Shown here one piece after another: positions 16,354 to 25,494 of a stretch of 49,313 bases of DNA; the stretch's first letter is position 1, and each line of letters starts with the position of its first letter. A program made the translations under genes and the position numbers. Source of the DNA: JANXDG01 sp964561135 (GTDB lineage Bacteria > Elusimicrobiota > Endomicrobiia > DTEH01); assembly GCA_964561135.1 (NCBI GenBank), contig CAZLOB010000081.1, positions 1-49,313 on the forward strand, in the 5' to 3' direction. The notes beneath the pieces are model-generated. The model was given only the letters and a program-made list of their open reading frames with translations. It was not told where the DNA came from and ran no database searches.

Positions 16354-18126
16354 ATGCAAAGGGTATATTGTGGAAAAATTAACAAAGATTTCTTAGGCAA
16401 AGATGTAGTTGTATATGGATGGGTTCATTCACGACGTGATCATGGTGGTGTGATATTTATAGATCTTAGAGATAGGGAAGGGATTGTACAAGTTGTTTTT
16501 GAACCTGATAATAAAGAAGTGTTTAGCAAAGCAGAAAAATTGCGTAACGAATATGTAGTAAAAGTTGAAGGAACTGTTAGGTTAAGACCACAAGGGACTG
16601 AGAACCCAAAATTGTTTTCAGGTGAAGTTGAGATAATTTGTAAGAATTTGGAAGTGTTAAACATGTCAAAAGTTTTACCATTTGAAATTTCTGAATACAA
16701 AAATGTTTCAGAAGAGCTTAGATTACAATATAGATACTTAGATCTTCGTAGAACAGAAATGTTAAACAGAATAAAATTAAGAAGTTATTTATCATCTGTT
16801 ATACGCAATTTCTTTATTTCCAAAGGATTTATAGAAGTAGATACACCGTTTCTTACAAAATCTACGCCTGAAGGAGCGCGTGATTTCTTGGTTCCTTCAA
16901 GGTTAACACCATATACATTCTATGCTTTGCCTCAATCGCCACAACTGTTTAAACAAATTCTTATGGTCGCAGGGATTGATAAATATTTTCAGATAGTACG
17001 CTGTTTTAGAGATGAAGACCTTCGTGCTGATCGTCAACCTGAGTTTACTCAGATAGATTTTGAACTTTCTTTTGTAAACGAAGATGATATAATTAGTCTT
17101 ACTGAAGAATTGTTAGTTGAAATTTTTAAATCTGCGTTAGGGATAGAAATTAGTCGCCCGTTTAAAAGAATTTCTTACGATGAAGCAATATCAAGATATG
17201 GTACTGATAGTCCTGATTTAAGATATGGTCTTGAGATTGTTAATATTACGGATATTCTAAAAACCACAAAATTTAATGTTTTTAGAAATGTTATTGAAAA
17301 TGGCGGAGAAGTTAACGCTATTGTTGTCCCTAAAGAGTATAAACTTTCTAGACAACAAATAGATGAATATATTGAGTTTGTAAAATCCGTTGGAGCGAAA
17401 GGTTTAGCTTGGATGAAATATATTGATGGCGAGTTTGAGTCAAACATTGTAAAATTTTTTGATAAAAAAGAATTAGATGGTATTAAAAACAGATTAAATC
17501 TTGAAGGTGGGGAAACTTTATTTTTTTCTGCTGATAAACATAACAAAAGTTGTGAAATTTTAGGATTATTAAGGGAGAGATTGGCTAAAGATCTGAATTT
17601 GATAGATGAAAATAAATTTTGTTTTGTTTGGATAGTAGATTTTCCATTGTTTGAATTTTCAGAAGAGGAACAACGTATAGTGAGTATGCATCATCCATTT
17701 ACTTCACCAAAAGAGGAAGAAATAAGTATATTTGAAGAAGAAAATTTGCCGCAAGAGAAACTTTTAAAAATACGTTCTCGTGCATACGATATAGTGTTAA
17801 ACGGTGTTGAACTTGGTGGTGGAAGTATCAGAATTCATAATAGTGAACTTCAAAGAAAAATATTAAAAATATTAGGACTTAAAGATGAAGAGATTAATAA
17901 TAGGTTTGGATTTTTACTAGAAGCGTTATCTTATGGTGCGCCACCACACGGTGGGCTCGCATTAGGATATGATAGGATATTAGCTATACTCACAAATTCT
18001 AATTCAATTCGTGATGTAATACCATTTCCAAAAACACAAAAAGGTGTCTGCTTGCTTACATTAGCACCGTCTCAAGTAGATAAAAAACAACTTGATGAAC
18101 TACATTTACAATTGAAAATAAAATAA
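16354..18126 (+). CDS. aspS: Aspartyl-tRNA synthetase, bacterial type
   Basis: Class II synthetase charging tRNA-Asp (or also tRNA-Asn if non-discriminating). OB-fold anticodon domain at the N-terminus (GWVHSRRDHGGVIFIDLRDR), motif 2 FRDEDLRADRQPEFTQIDF (from F218), a bacterial GAD insertion (about 280-420), and motif 3 GLALGYDRI with R541. 590 residues is the normal bacterial length. AAGGA before the ATG is a clear ribosome site. No gatCAB genes are in view, so tRNA specificity cannot be judged. Confidence 0.97.
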   Translation: MQRVYCGKINKDFLGKDVVVYGWVHSRRDHGGVIFIDLRDREGIVQVVFEPDNKEVFSKAEKLRNEYVVKVEGTVRLRPQGTENPKLFSGEVEIICKNLEVLNMSKVLPFEISEYKNVSEELRLQYRYLDLRRTEMLNRIKLRSYLSSVIRNFFISKGFIEVDTPFLTKSTPEGARDFLVPSRLTPYTFYALPQSPQLFKQILMVAGIDKYFQIVRCFRDEDLRADRQPEFTQIDFELSFVNEDDIISLTEELLVEIFKSALGIEISRPFKRISYDEAISRYGTDSPDLRYGLEIVNITDILKTTKFNVFRNVIENGGEVNAIVVPKEYKLSRQQIDEYIEFVKSVGAKGLAWMKYIDGEFESNIVKFFDKKELDGIKNRLNLEGGETLFFSADKHNKSCEILGLLRERLAKDLNLIDENKFCFVWIVDFPLFEFSEEEQRIVSMHHPFTSPKEEEISIFEEENLPQEKLLKIRSRAYDIVLNGVELGGGSIRIHNSELQRKILKILGLKDEEINNRFGFLLEALSYGAPPHGGLALGYDRILAILTNSNSIRDVIPFPKTQKGVCLLTLAPSQVDKKQLDELHLQLKIK

Positions 18127-18170
18127 ATTACATTACATAATAAATTTTTGTTGCAGGAGTAAGAATAGGT

Positions 18171-19121
18171 ATGAAAAAAAGAATTTATGTAAAAAACAAA
18201 AAAGAACTTTTAGAAATTATCGGAGAACAAGATAAAAATGTAAGATATATTGAAAAAATAGCTAATGTTGAAATTTATTATTATCCATTGCCAGATGAGG
18301 AAGGGTTTGAGATAGATATTGTAGGTAATAAAGATAATGTTGAACAAGCGTTTAGTTTCGTACAACATTTGATCATGAATAAAAATTTCCCTTCCGAACA
18401 TATACACAAAAAGGAGCACACTACTGAACTGGTACATAAAAAATCGTTAAAAAAATATGAATTTCTTGCTTTTGATGGAGAAATTATCAGACCTAAAACT
18501 GAAAACCAAAAACGGTATCTTGAACTTATGGAGGAATATGATATTGTTATAGCAATAGGTCCTGCTGGGACTGGGAAGACATTCCTTGCTGTAATGTCCG
18601 CACTGATGAAACTTAACCGTGGCGATGTTTATAAAATAGTTTTGACACGTCCTGTAGTAGAAGCAGGTGAACGGTTAGGTTTTTTACCCGGTGATTTATA
18701 TGATAAAATAAATCCTTATTTAAAACCGCTCTATGACGCATTCTTTGTAATGTTAGGTCCAGAAATGTTTAAAAGATATCTTGATGAAGAAGTTATAGAA
18801 ATAATTCCTTTAGCATACATGCGTGGTAGAACATTAAACGATGCGTTTATTATCCTTGATGAAGCACAAAATACAACGCCTGAACAAATGAAAATGTTTT
18901 TAACACGGCTCGGCTTTAATTCACAGTTAGTAATAACTGGAGATATTACACAAATTGATCTTGATGCTAAAATACAATCAGGTTTAGTATTAATAAAAGA
19001 AATACTTAAGGATATAGAGGAGATTAAATTCATTTATTTTAATGAAAACGATATAGTAAGACACAAACTTGTTAAAAAAATAGTTAAAGCATACGAAGAA
19101 TGGGAGTCAAAAAATAGATGA
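18171..19121 (+). CDS. PhoH-like ATPase
   Basis: P-loop NTPase of the PhoH/YbeZ family, commonly linked with YbeY in ribosome or RNA quality control. A KH-like N-terminal region (1-90), Walker A GPAGTGKT (130-137), VLTRPVVEAGERLGFLPGDL, and Walker B with D230-E231 (ILDEAQN). An AGGAG precedes the ATG. It overlaps the next gene by 4 bases. The phoH - 7TM-HD - ybeY order seen here is a common conserved block. Confidence 0.95.
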   Translation: MKKRIYVKNKKELLEIIGEQDKNVRYIEKIANVEIYYYPLPDEEGFEIDIVGNKDNVEQAFSFVQHLIMNKNFPSEHIHKKEHTTELVHKKSLKKYEFLAFDGEIIRPKTENQKRYLELMEEYDIVIAIGPAGTGKTFLAVMSALMKLNRGDVYKIVLTRPVVEAGERLGFLPGDLYDKINPYLKPLYDAFFVMLGPEMFKRYLDEEVIEIIPLAYMRGRTLNDAFIILDEAQNTTPEQMKMFLTRLGFNSQLVITGDITQIDLDAKIQSGLVLIKEILKDIEEIKFIYFNENDIVRHKLVKKIVKAYEEWESKNR

Positions 19122-20686
19122 TAAAAAGGTTTGTTATAAAATTAAAACCGTACATACTTTCTCTTATTGATAAAATTGAACAAATTGAAAAAAATATAGA
19201 TGTCAAACAAAGAAAAAAAATTAGTGAGAGACAAAAAATTACTTTACCTGATTATTTGTTAGTTATTATTTTTATAGTTGTTATTGTTTTATTTGTAGAG
19301 ATAAAAAACTTATTTATTGGTAGTGTAAGAAGTGTAGAAATTATAACTCAGTTGTTAAGTTTAGCGATAATCACTTATTTTGTTTTTCTTACCATATTTA
19401 AATATTTGTTACAAAAATTAAAAAATTTATTAGGTATAAAATTTGAAGAATATAAAAACTCGCTTGTATTGTTTTTTACATTATCATTGTTACATATTGT
19501 AGTGATAGCAATTTATAAATTCAACAATTTATCTTTTTATCTTTTACCTATAGTAGGGTTTGTAATTTTGGTCTATTTATTATCAGACACATTTTGGGCT
19601 ATACTGTTTTCAACGTTTAACGCAATTATAGGATGCTATTTGTATACAGAGTTATTCTCAGAATTAAGTATTTTTATTTTTTACTATATATTGTTATCAT
19701 TATACACTATATTTTTATGTGAGAAAATTTTTTCTAGGCAAGATTTACTTTTTGTTATTTTAAAATCAACAATTGCAAGTTTTTTAATTGCTGTTTCTGT
19801 TAATCTTTTGATGTTTTACGAAATTGGTTCAATGTTTAATTTAAATTTTAATTTTAACTTTTTTAGTAAATATCAAAAACTTAACATATTTGGTTTTTTC
19901 GTTAATAGTATATTTAGCAATGCTTTAAGTTTAGTTTTAGTTTCAGTATTGCTTACCCCGTTGGAATTAATATATCAAAAGACAACTAATATACGACTTG
20001 CTGAACTATCAAATTTAAACCATCCGTTATTAAAACGTTTAATGACAGAAGCGCCTGGGACATATCATCATTCAGTAATGGTGTCATCTTTAGCGGAACG
20101 TGTTGCAATAGCGTTGTCAGTGAATCCTTTGTTATGTAAAGTAGCCGGTCTTTTTCATGATATAGGTAAAATTATTCATCCAGAATATTTTATCGAAAAC
20201 CAGTTTGCAATAAAAAATCCTCATTCTGAACTTAGTCCTTCATTGTCAAGTTTAGTTATTATAAATCATGTAAAAGAAGGAGTAAAACTTGCTCATGAAT
20301 ATAAGCTTGATAAAGCTATAATAGATATAATTGAACAACATCACGGAAATTCTGTTATTTATGGGATATATGATAAAACATTGGAGTTTAATTTTTTTGA
20401 TAAAGAAATGTTAAGGTATCCTGGGCCTAAACCTCAAACTAAAGAAGCTGCAATAATTATGATCTGTGATTCTTGCGAAGCTGCGTGCAGAAGTATCACA
20501 GAACTTGATGCTCAAAAAATCAAACAAACTGTTGAAGGAGTGATAAACACTAAATTTGTTGATGGCCAGTTTGATGAAGTACCTTTTACTTTAAGAGATC
20601 TTTATATTATAAGCGATGTTTTAACTAAAACATTGATAAGCCTTTATCATTTAAGAACAAGTCCTTCTAATGGAAGCAAAACTTAA
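19118..20686 (+). CDS. 7TM-HD family phosphodiesterase, short PgpH-like form
   Basis: Membrane HD-domain protein related to PgpH/YqfF, which hydrolyses c-di-AMP in Firmicutes. A basic, soluble N-terminus of about 45 residues, then roughly seven hydrophobic segments up to about residue 285, followed by the cytosolic HD domain: APGTYHHSV (H317/H318), LFHDIGK (H347-D348) and EQHHGN. The large extracellular 7TMR-HDED domain that precedes the helices in typical 700-residue PgpH is absent. The neighbouring phoH and ybeY genes support the assignment. c-di-AMP specificity is inferred from the family. Confidence 0.88.
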   Translation: MIKRFVIKLKPYILSLIDKIEQIEKNIDVKQRKKISERQKITLPDYLLVIIFIVVIVLFVEIKNLFIGSVRSVEIITQLLSLAIITYFVFLTIFKYLLQKLKNLLGIKFEEYKNSLVLFFTLSLLHIVVIAIYKFNNLSFYLLPIVGFVILVYLLSDTFWAILFSTFNAIIGCYLYTELFSELSIFIFYYILLSLYTIFLCEKIFSRQDLLFVILKSTIASFLIAVSVNLLMFYEIGSMFNLNFNFNFFSKYQKLNIFGFFVNSIFSNALSLVLVSVLLTPLELIYQKTTNIRLAELSNLNHPLLKRLMTEAPGTYHHSVMVSSLAERVAIALSVNPLLCKVAGLFHDIGKIIHPEYFIENQFAIKNPHSELSPSLSSLVIINHVKEGVKLAHEYKLDKAIIDIIEQHHGNSVIYGIYDKTLEFNFFDKEMLRYPGPKPQTKEAAIIMICDSCEAACRSITELDAQKIKQTVEGVINTKFVDGQFDEVPFTLRDLYIISDVLTKTLISLYHLRTSPSNGSKT

Positions 20687-20692
20687 ATCTTA

Positions 20693-21106
20693 ATGAATTT
20701 TTCTGTTGTTTATAAAACAAAAAGATTTATAATCCATCCTAAGATATTAAAAAAACATATAACTAAGATACTTAATATGCTATTCAATAAAACAAAGAAG
20801 ATTGATTTGTCATTTGTGTTTGTTGATAATAACTACATTGTCCAACTTAACAAAAAGTTTTTGAACAAAAAAACTCCAACCGATGTTTTATGTTTTAAAT
20901 ATGATAACTATTCAGCTGATATTATAATTTCAGTTGAACAAGTGTTAAGAAATGCAAAAATTTTTAAAACACCGCCTAAACGGGAGTTATTATTTGTTTT
21001 AGTTCATGGTTTGTTACATTTTAAAGGAATGGATGATGATACTGAACAAAAAAGAAAAAAAATGTTTGATGCTGCATACAAACTGTTAAATAGTTTAAAA
21101 ATATAA
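20693..21106 (+). CDS. ybeY: Endoribonuclease YbeY (variant metal site)
   Basis: rRNA maturation factor needed for 16S 3'-end processing. PTDVLCF and the helix bearing H105-x3-H109 (HGLLHFKGMDDD) identify the family. The third metal ligand, normally His in the H-G-x-L-H-x3-G-x-D-H pattern, is D115 here. Length 137 is slightly short. It follows the 7TM-HD gene by 6 bases with only a weak ribosome site. Asp can bind zinc, so activity is not excluded. Confidence 0.88.
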   Translation: MNFSVVYKTKRFIIHPKILKKHITKILNMLFNKTKKIDLSFVFVDNNYIVQLNKKFLNKKTPTDVLCFKYDNYSADIIISVEQVLRNAKIFKTPPKRELLFVLVHGLLHFKGMDDDTEQKRKKMFDAAYKLLNSLKI

Positions 21107-21116
21107 TCTCTCTTCA

Positions 21117-21150
21117 CAACACTTTTGTTAATTCTAAAAGGAGTGTGTTG
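21117..21150 (+). promoter_or_regulatory. Potential ribosome-site-masking hairpin before the CNNM gene
   Basis: CAACAC (21117-21122) can pair with GTGTTG (21145-21150) directly before the ATG at 21151, and TTTT (21123-21126) with AAAA (21136-21139). The AAAGGAG ribosome site (21137-21143) is then partly paired or bulged. It could modulate translation of the ion transporter, but it is short and may be chance. Confidence 0.25.
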
Positions 21151-22155
21151 ATGAAAATTATAGCATTGTTCATTCTTGGGATTTTATCATCTTTTTTCTC
21201 AGGTAGTGAAGCAGCTTTAACTTCGTTACCAGAGTATAAATTAAAAAAAATTTATGTTAAACATAAAATTTTGAGGTTGCCTTTACATCTTTGGATCTTA
21301 AAACCTTACAGATTTTTAATCAGTATCCTTATTGGTAATACAATAGTAAACCTTCTTTTTAGTTCAACAGTGACAGATCTGTTTGTTTCTCTGTTTCCTT
21401 ATGTCAACAGAGAGATTAAGGAGACAATAATTTGGCTTGTTACTACGTTTATAATAGTTCTTTTCTGTGAACTAATTCCTAAAATTGTGTCAAAAAATTT
21501 TTCTGAAACAATATCTACTGTTATACTTTTACCTTTAACAGTTCTACAATATTGTACTTTTTTCTTATTTTCACCAATATTATTTTTTGTAGAAAAATAT
21601 TTAGTAAAAGAGAAAGATATTTATAAAGCACATTTTATAAAAATTGATGAAATTAAAAGGCTTCTTACAGATACAACAAAAAATGTTTTTCAAAGAAAAG
21701 ATATTGAAGAACTTTTTGACCGTGTGACAAAGTTTAACGAAGTAAGAATAAAAGATATTTATACACCAAAAGAAAAAGTTATTGCAATAGATATCTCAAA
21801 CAAAAGTTTGTCACAGATTGTAACAGAAGTAATAGATTCTGCGAAAACACGTGTGCCTGTATATAAAGAATCTATGGATAAGATTTTAGGATACATTTTG
21901 ATTAAAGATATGTTTTATTTATGTTCTGTTGAATATGAATGTAGTATTACAGACATTATCCATCCTATACTTGAGGTTGGGATAAACGAAAAAGCAAAAG
22001 ATGTGTTAAAGAAAATGCAGAATTCTCAAATACATATCGCTGTAGTCAAAGATAAAGAAAACAAATTTTGTGGTATAGTGACATTAGAAGATATTTTAGA
22101 AGAAATTGTAGGGGATATATTAGATGAATTCGATATTAGAAAAGGTATTAAATAG
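21151..22155 (+). CDS. CNNM-domain/CBS-pair membrane protein without CorC_C domain
   Basis: Transporter or regulator of the CNNM/CorB family (often annotated hemolysin), implicated in Mg2+/Co2+ efflux. N-terminal hydrophobic segments with SSFFSGSEAALTSL, FCELIPKIVSKNF in the third segment, then a CBS pair (about 185-320; RVPVYKESMDKILGYI). It ends with EEIVGDILDEFD and lacks the C-terminal CorC/HlyC domain of the next gene. ATG 21151 is preceded by AAAGGAG; in-frame GTG/TTG codons at 21145/21148 are less likely. Its end overlaps the paralogue by 32 bases, suggesting a co-translated pair. Confidence 0.9.
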   Translation: MKIIALFILGILSSFFSGSEAALTSLPEYKLKKIYVKHKILRLPLHLWILKPYRFLISILIGNTIVNLLFSSTVTDLFVSLFPYVNREIKETIIWLVTTFIIVLFCELIPKIVSKNFSETISTVILLPLTVLQYCTFFLFSPILFFVEKYLVKEKDIYKAHFIKIDEIKRLLTDTTKNVFQRKDIEELFDRVTKFNEVRIKDIYTPKEKVIAIDISNKSLSQIVTEVIDSAKTRVPVYKESMDKILGYILIKDMFYLCSVEYECSITDIIHPILEVGINEKAKDVLKKMQNSQIHIAVVKDKENKFCGIVTLEDILEEIVGDILDEFDIRKGIK

Positions 22156-23347
22156 CGATATAGTGGTTATTGTAAAAATTTTGTTGTATGTTTTATTTAT
22201 TTTTATCTCAGCATTTTTTGCTGCAATTGAAACCGCGTTGTTAAAATATACAGCATTGAAATTTGAAATAAAAGATATTGCTAAAAAATATATTTCTGTT
22301 TGGGAAGAGAGTCCAGAAACTGTTTTAGGAACAATTCTTATAGGTACAAACCTTGCCTGTATAGGGATAGGAGTGTTAAATTCTTCGTTAAATTTATGGG
22401 TTGGTTGGTCTATTATAATTTTGTTAGTATTAGGAGAGATATTCCCTAAAGTCTATGCATTGACAACACCTAATTTTGTTATTAACTGTGGGATTAAAAT
22501 TTTAGTGATGTTTAGTAAAATTGTTGCGCCGATATCTAACTTTCTTGTTGATCTAAGCAAGTTTTTTACTAATATTTTTTTGAATGTGGAAAAAGAAACA
22601 CCATTTTTTACAAAAGAAGATATTAAAGAAATTATATATAAAGAGGAAACTATAGATAAAGAAGATCGCCAAATTTATTCTAACATAATTGAACTTGCTG
22701 ATAAAAGAATTTCTGATGTTATGATACCAAAAGAGGATATAGTTGCTGTAGATGCCTCATGGAGTCTACAAGAAATAATTGAGAAGTTAGCAAATACAAA
22801 ATTTTCTCGTGTCCCTGTATACAAAGATAATTTGGACAACATAATTGGGGTAATATACACAAAAGATCTTGTTTTAGTCATGCAAAACAAAGAATTGCTT
22901 GTTTTAGAAGATTTTCTACGTGAAGCTTATTTTGTTGTAAATACAGCACATGTTATAGATGTGCTTAAGCAGTTTAAACAAGGTAAACATCATATGGCTG
23001 TTGTTGTTGACGAATACGGTTCTACTGTAGGACTTGTAACTATTGAAGATATAATAGAAGAACTTGTTGGGGAAATATATGATGAATACGATATTAAAAA
23101 ACAAAAGTTAAGAAAGATATCTGACGATACAATAATTGTTTTAGGTGATGAGAATATTAAAGCGATAGAAGAAAGTTTAAATGTTAAACTTGAAGAGGAA
23201 GATGTCGTTACGATAAATGGTTATATTTTAACGAAATTAGGTGTGATTCCAGAAATAGGAGAAAAGTTTGTTATTGGAAATTTAGAGATAGAAATTTTAG
23301 ATAGTACTAAAAAATTTATAAGAAAACTGAAGATAAAAAGATTGTAA
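22124..23347 (+). CDS. CNNM/CBS/CorC_C membrane transporter (CorB-like)
   Basis: Full-length member of the CNNM family: membrane domain to about residue 140 (AFFAAIETALLKYT, LGEIFPKVYAL), CBS pair 195-310 (RVPVYKDNLDNIIGVIYTKD, VVVDEYGSTVGLVTIEDIIE), and a CorC_HlyC C-terminal domain. Likely exports or senses Mg2+. It overlaps the shorter paralogue and precedes mgtE by 14 bases, so the three form a divalent-cation group. The two proteins may form a heterodimer. Confidence 0.92.
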   Translation: MNSILEKVLNSDIVVIVKILLYVLFIFISAFFAAIETALLKYTALKFEIKDIAKKYISVWEESPETVLGTILIGTNLACIGIGVLNSSLNLWVGWSIIILLVLGEIFPKVYALTTPNFVINCGIKILVMFSKIVAPISNFLVDLSKFFTNIFLNVEKETPFFTKEDIKEIIYKEETIDKEDRQIYSNIIELADKRISDVMIPKEDIVAVDASWSLQEIIEKLANTKFSRVPVYKDNLDNIIGVIYTKDLVLVMQNKELLVLEDFLREAYFVVNTAHVIDVLKQFKQGKHHMAVVVDEYGSTVGLVTIEDIIEELVGEIYDEYDIKKQKLRKISDDTIIVLGDENIKAIEESLNVKLEEEDVVTINGYILTKLGVIPEIGEKFVIGNLEIEILDSTKKFIRKLKIKRL

Positions 23348-23361
23348 AGAAGGGGGATTCC

Positions 23362-24762
23362 ATGTTGAAAGATTACAAAAATTCTAGATATCAATCAATT
23401 ATGTTGTTAGTTCCGGAAATAAAACAGTTAATTAAAGAAAAGAAATTTTTTGTATTAAAAGATGTTCTTAAAGACATACATCCGATAGATTTAGCAGAAG
23501 GGTTCGGTAGTTTTGATAAAGATGAACAACTTATTATTTTTAGGCTAATGAGGTTTGACAGAGCTATTGCTATGTTTGAAGATTTGGATCCACAAGAACA
23601 AGCATGGATTATAGAAAATTTAGAACAAAATCCGTTGGAAAAACTTGTAGAAGACATGCCTGCTGATGAACGTGCAAAACTTGTAAGAAGACTACCAGAA
23701 CGTGTCAAAAAAAAGTTGTTAAGTTGTGTAAAAAAAGAAGATCTGAGTGTAATACAGCAAACACTAAACTACAAAGAAGGTACCGCTGGTGCTATAATGA
23801 ATACATATTTTATAAGTTTGTTACCACATATGACTGCAAAACAAGCTATAGAACATATACATTCTTTGTCAAAATTTAGAAGATATTCGTCATTACATGC
23901 TTTTTATGTTGTGGATAATAATAAAAAGCTTTTAGGAGGGATAACTTTAAGAAAACTTATAGCAGCCCCTTCTGATATAAAAGTTTCTGAGATAATGTCG
24001 TCGGTTAATTTTATAAAAATTAATGTTAACACAGATAAAGAAAATATAGCAAGGTTGTTTGCAAAATACGATTTAGTTATCGCACCTGTTGTTGATGACA
24101 ATGATGTATTAGTTGGTGTAATAACAGTAGATGATGTTATTGATGTTATAAACCAACTTAATACAGCGCAATTGTACGAAGTTGGTAAAATTGGTGGTAA
24201 GGAAGAAATAAGGTATCAAGATGCAACACCATTGTACTTGTTTAAACGTCGTGTTGGATGGCTCACATTACTTTTAATATTTGATTTTTTGACAGGCACT
24301 GTGTTGAAAACTTTTGAAGATGCGATTTCTGCAGTTGTTGCATTAACTTTTTTTATTCCAATGTTGTTAGATACTGGTGGTAATGCAGGTGCGCAAACAT
24401 CGATTACTTTAATCCGTAGTTTTGCAACAGGTGATGTTAGTTTTAAAAATATATTTAAAGTAATAAAACTAGAATTTTTATGTGGTCTTTTAATGTCGAT
24501 ATGTATAGGATCAATAGCATTTTTACGAGGGTTAACTCTAGGAGTGAGTATTCATATAGCTGTTACTGTTGGCATTACAATGAGTTGTTTAATACTTTTA
24601 GCAGTTTTTATTGGCATTTCATTACCAGTTATTTCAAAAAAAATTGGTTTAGACCCTGCAGTTCTTGCAGGACCTATCACAACAAGTGCAATCGATATTT
24701 TAGGACTTATAATATATTTTAAAATAGCACAAATTCTAGTTCCTCAATTAAGAGGGATCTGA
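23362..24762 (+). CDS. mgtE: Magnesium transporter MgtE
   Basis: Gated Mg2+ channel. MgtE_N superhelical domain (about 30-130; LVEDMPADERAKLVRRLP), CBS pair (about 135-255; TAGAIMNTYF, VVDDNDVLVGVITVDDVID), connecting helix, and five membrane helices with the signature PMLLDTGGNAGAQTSITLIR and the C-terminal AGPITTSAIDILGL. 466 residues, normal. AAGAAGGGGG provides a strong ribosome site. It sits directly behind two CNNM genes. Confidence 0.96.
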   Translation: MLKDYKNSRYQSIMLLVPEIKQLIKEKKFFVLKDVLKDIHPIDLAEGFGSFDKDEQLIIFRLMRFDRAIAMFEDLDPQEQAWIIENLEQNPLEKLVEDMPADERAKLVRRLPERVKKKLLSCVKKEDLSVIQQTLNYKEGTAGAIMNTYFISLLPHMTAKQAIEHIHSLSKFRRYSSLHAFYVVDNNKKLLGGITLRKLIAAPSDIKVSEIMSSVNFIKINVNTDKENIARLFAKYDLVIAPVVDDNDVLVGVITVDDVIDVINQLNTAQLYEVGKIGGKEEIRYQDATPLYLFKRRVGWLTLLLIFDFLTGTVLKTFEDAISAVVALTFFIPMLLDTGGNAGAQTSITLIRSFATGDVSFKNIFKVIKLEFLCGLLMSICIGSIAFLRGLTLGVSIHIAVTVGITMSCLILLAVFIGISLPVISKKIGLDPAVLAGPITTSAIDILGLIIYFKIAQILVPQLRGI

Positions 24763-24765
24763 TTT

Positions 24766-25494
24766 ATGTATTACATTGTTAATGGAATTGTATTAAACAA
24801 GATGGATTATTTAGAATATGATAAATTTGTTGTGTTATACACTTTAGAGTTAGGAAAGATAAGAGTTTTGTTTAAAAGTGTAAATAAACCGACTGCGAAA
24901 TTAATTTCATTCACAGAACCTGCTACAGAAGTTGAGTTGCAGCTTGTGAAACTTAAATCTTCTGATTACATGTTTAAGTGTGCAGGTGGTACGGTGAAAA
25001 ATTACAATAATAGTTTACGAAACAATACTGAGATTTATTTGTATACATGCAAAGTCTTAGAAATTGTGGATAAACTTACATTAGAAGTTGTAAAAGATGA
25101 ACAAAAATATTTTTTAATAAAACGTATGTTAGAAATTTTACCATTGTGTGATGTTAACAAATATAAGCTATTATATTTAGCTTTTGTGTATCGATTTATA
25201 AAACTTTGTGGGTATACTCCAAAATTAGATAAATGTGTTAGATGTGGTGGTGAAATAAATGAGGAATATTTTTTTGATTCATCTTCTGGAGTTGTATGTA
25301 ATAGATGTAAAAAAGCTTCTGATATAAAAATTTTTTATAACGCTACAAAAATTATACAAAAATTTTATAAACTTACTGCTGAGCAGGTTTGTATATTGCA
25401 ATTAGATAAAAACACGCTTGATGAAATAGAAAAATTAACTTTTATATACTTACAAAATTATATTTATAAACCTTTATTAACATACTACTTATGA
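24766..25494 (+). CDS. recO: DNA repair protein RecO
   Basis: RecFOR pathway protein that helps load RecA on SSB-coated DNA. N-terminal OB fold (VNGIVLNKMDYLEYDKFVVL, GKIRVLFKSV) and a C-terminal helical domain with a four-cysteine zinc site C157, C160, C178, C181. 242 residues, typical. It follows mgtE by 3 bases and overlaps glyQ by 4. RecR, its partner, is encoded about 10 kb downstream. Confidence 0.93.
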   Translation: MYYIVNGIVLNKMDYLEYDKFVVLYTLELGKIRVLFKSVNKPTAKLISFTEPATEVELQLVKLKSSDYMFKCAGGTVKNYNNSLRNNTEIYLYTCKVLEIVDKLTLEVVKDEQKYFLIKRMLEILPLCDVNKYKLLYLAFVYRFIKLCGYTPKLDKCVRCGGEINEEYFFDSSSGVVCNRCKKASDIKIFYNATKIIQKFYKLTAEQVCILQLDKNTLDEIEKLTFIYLQNYIYKPLLTYYL

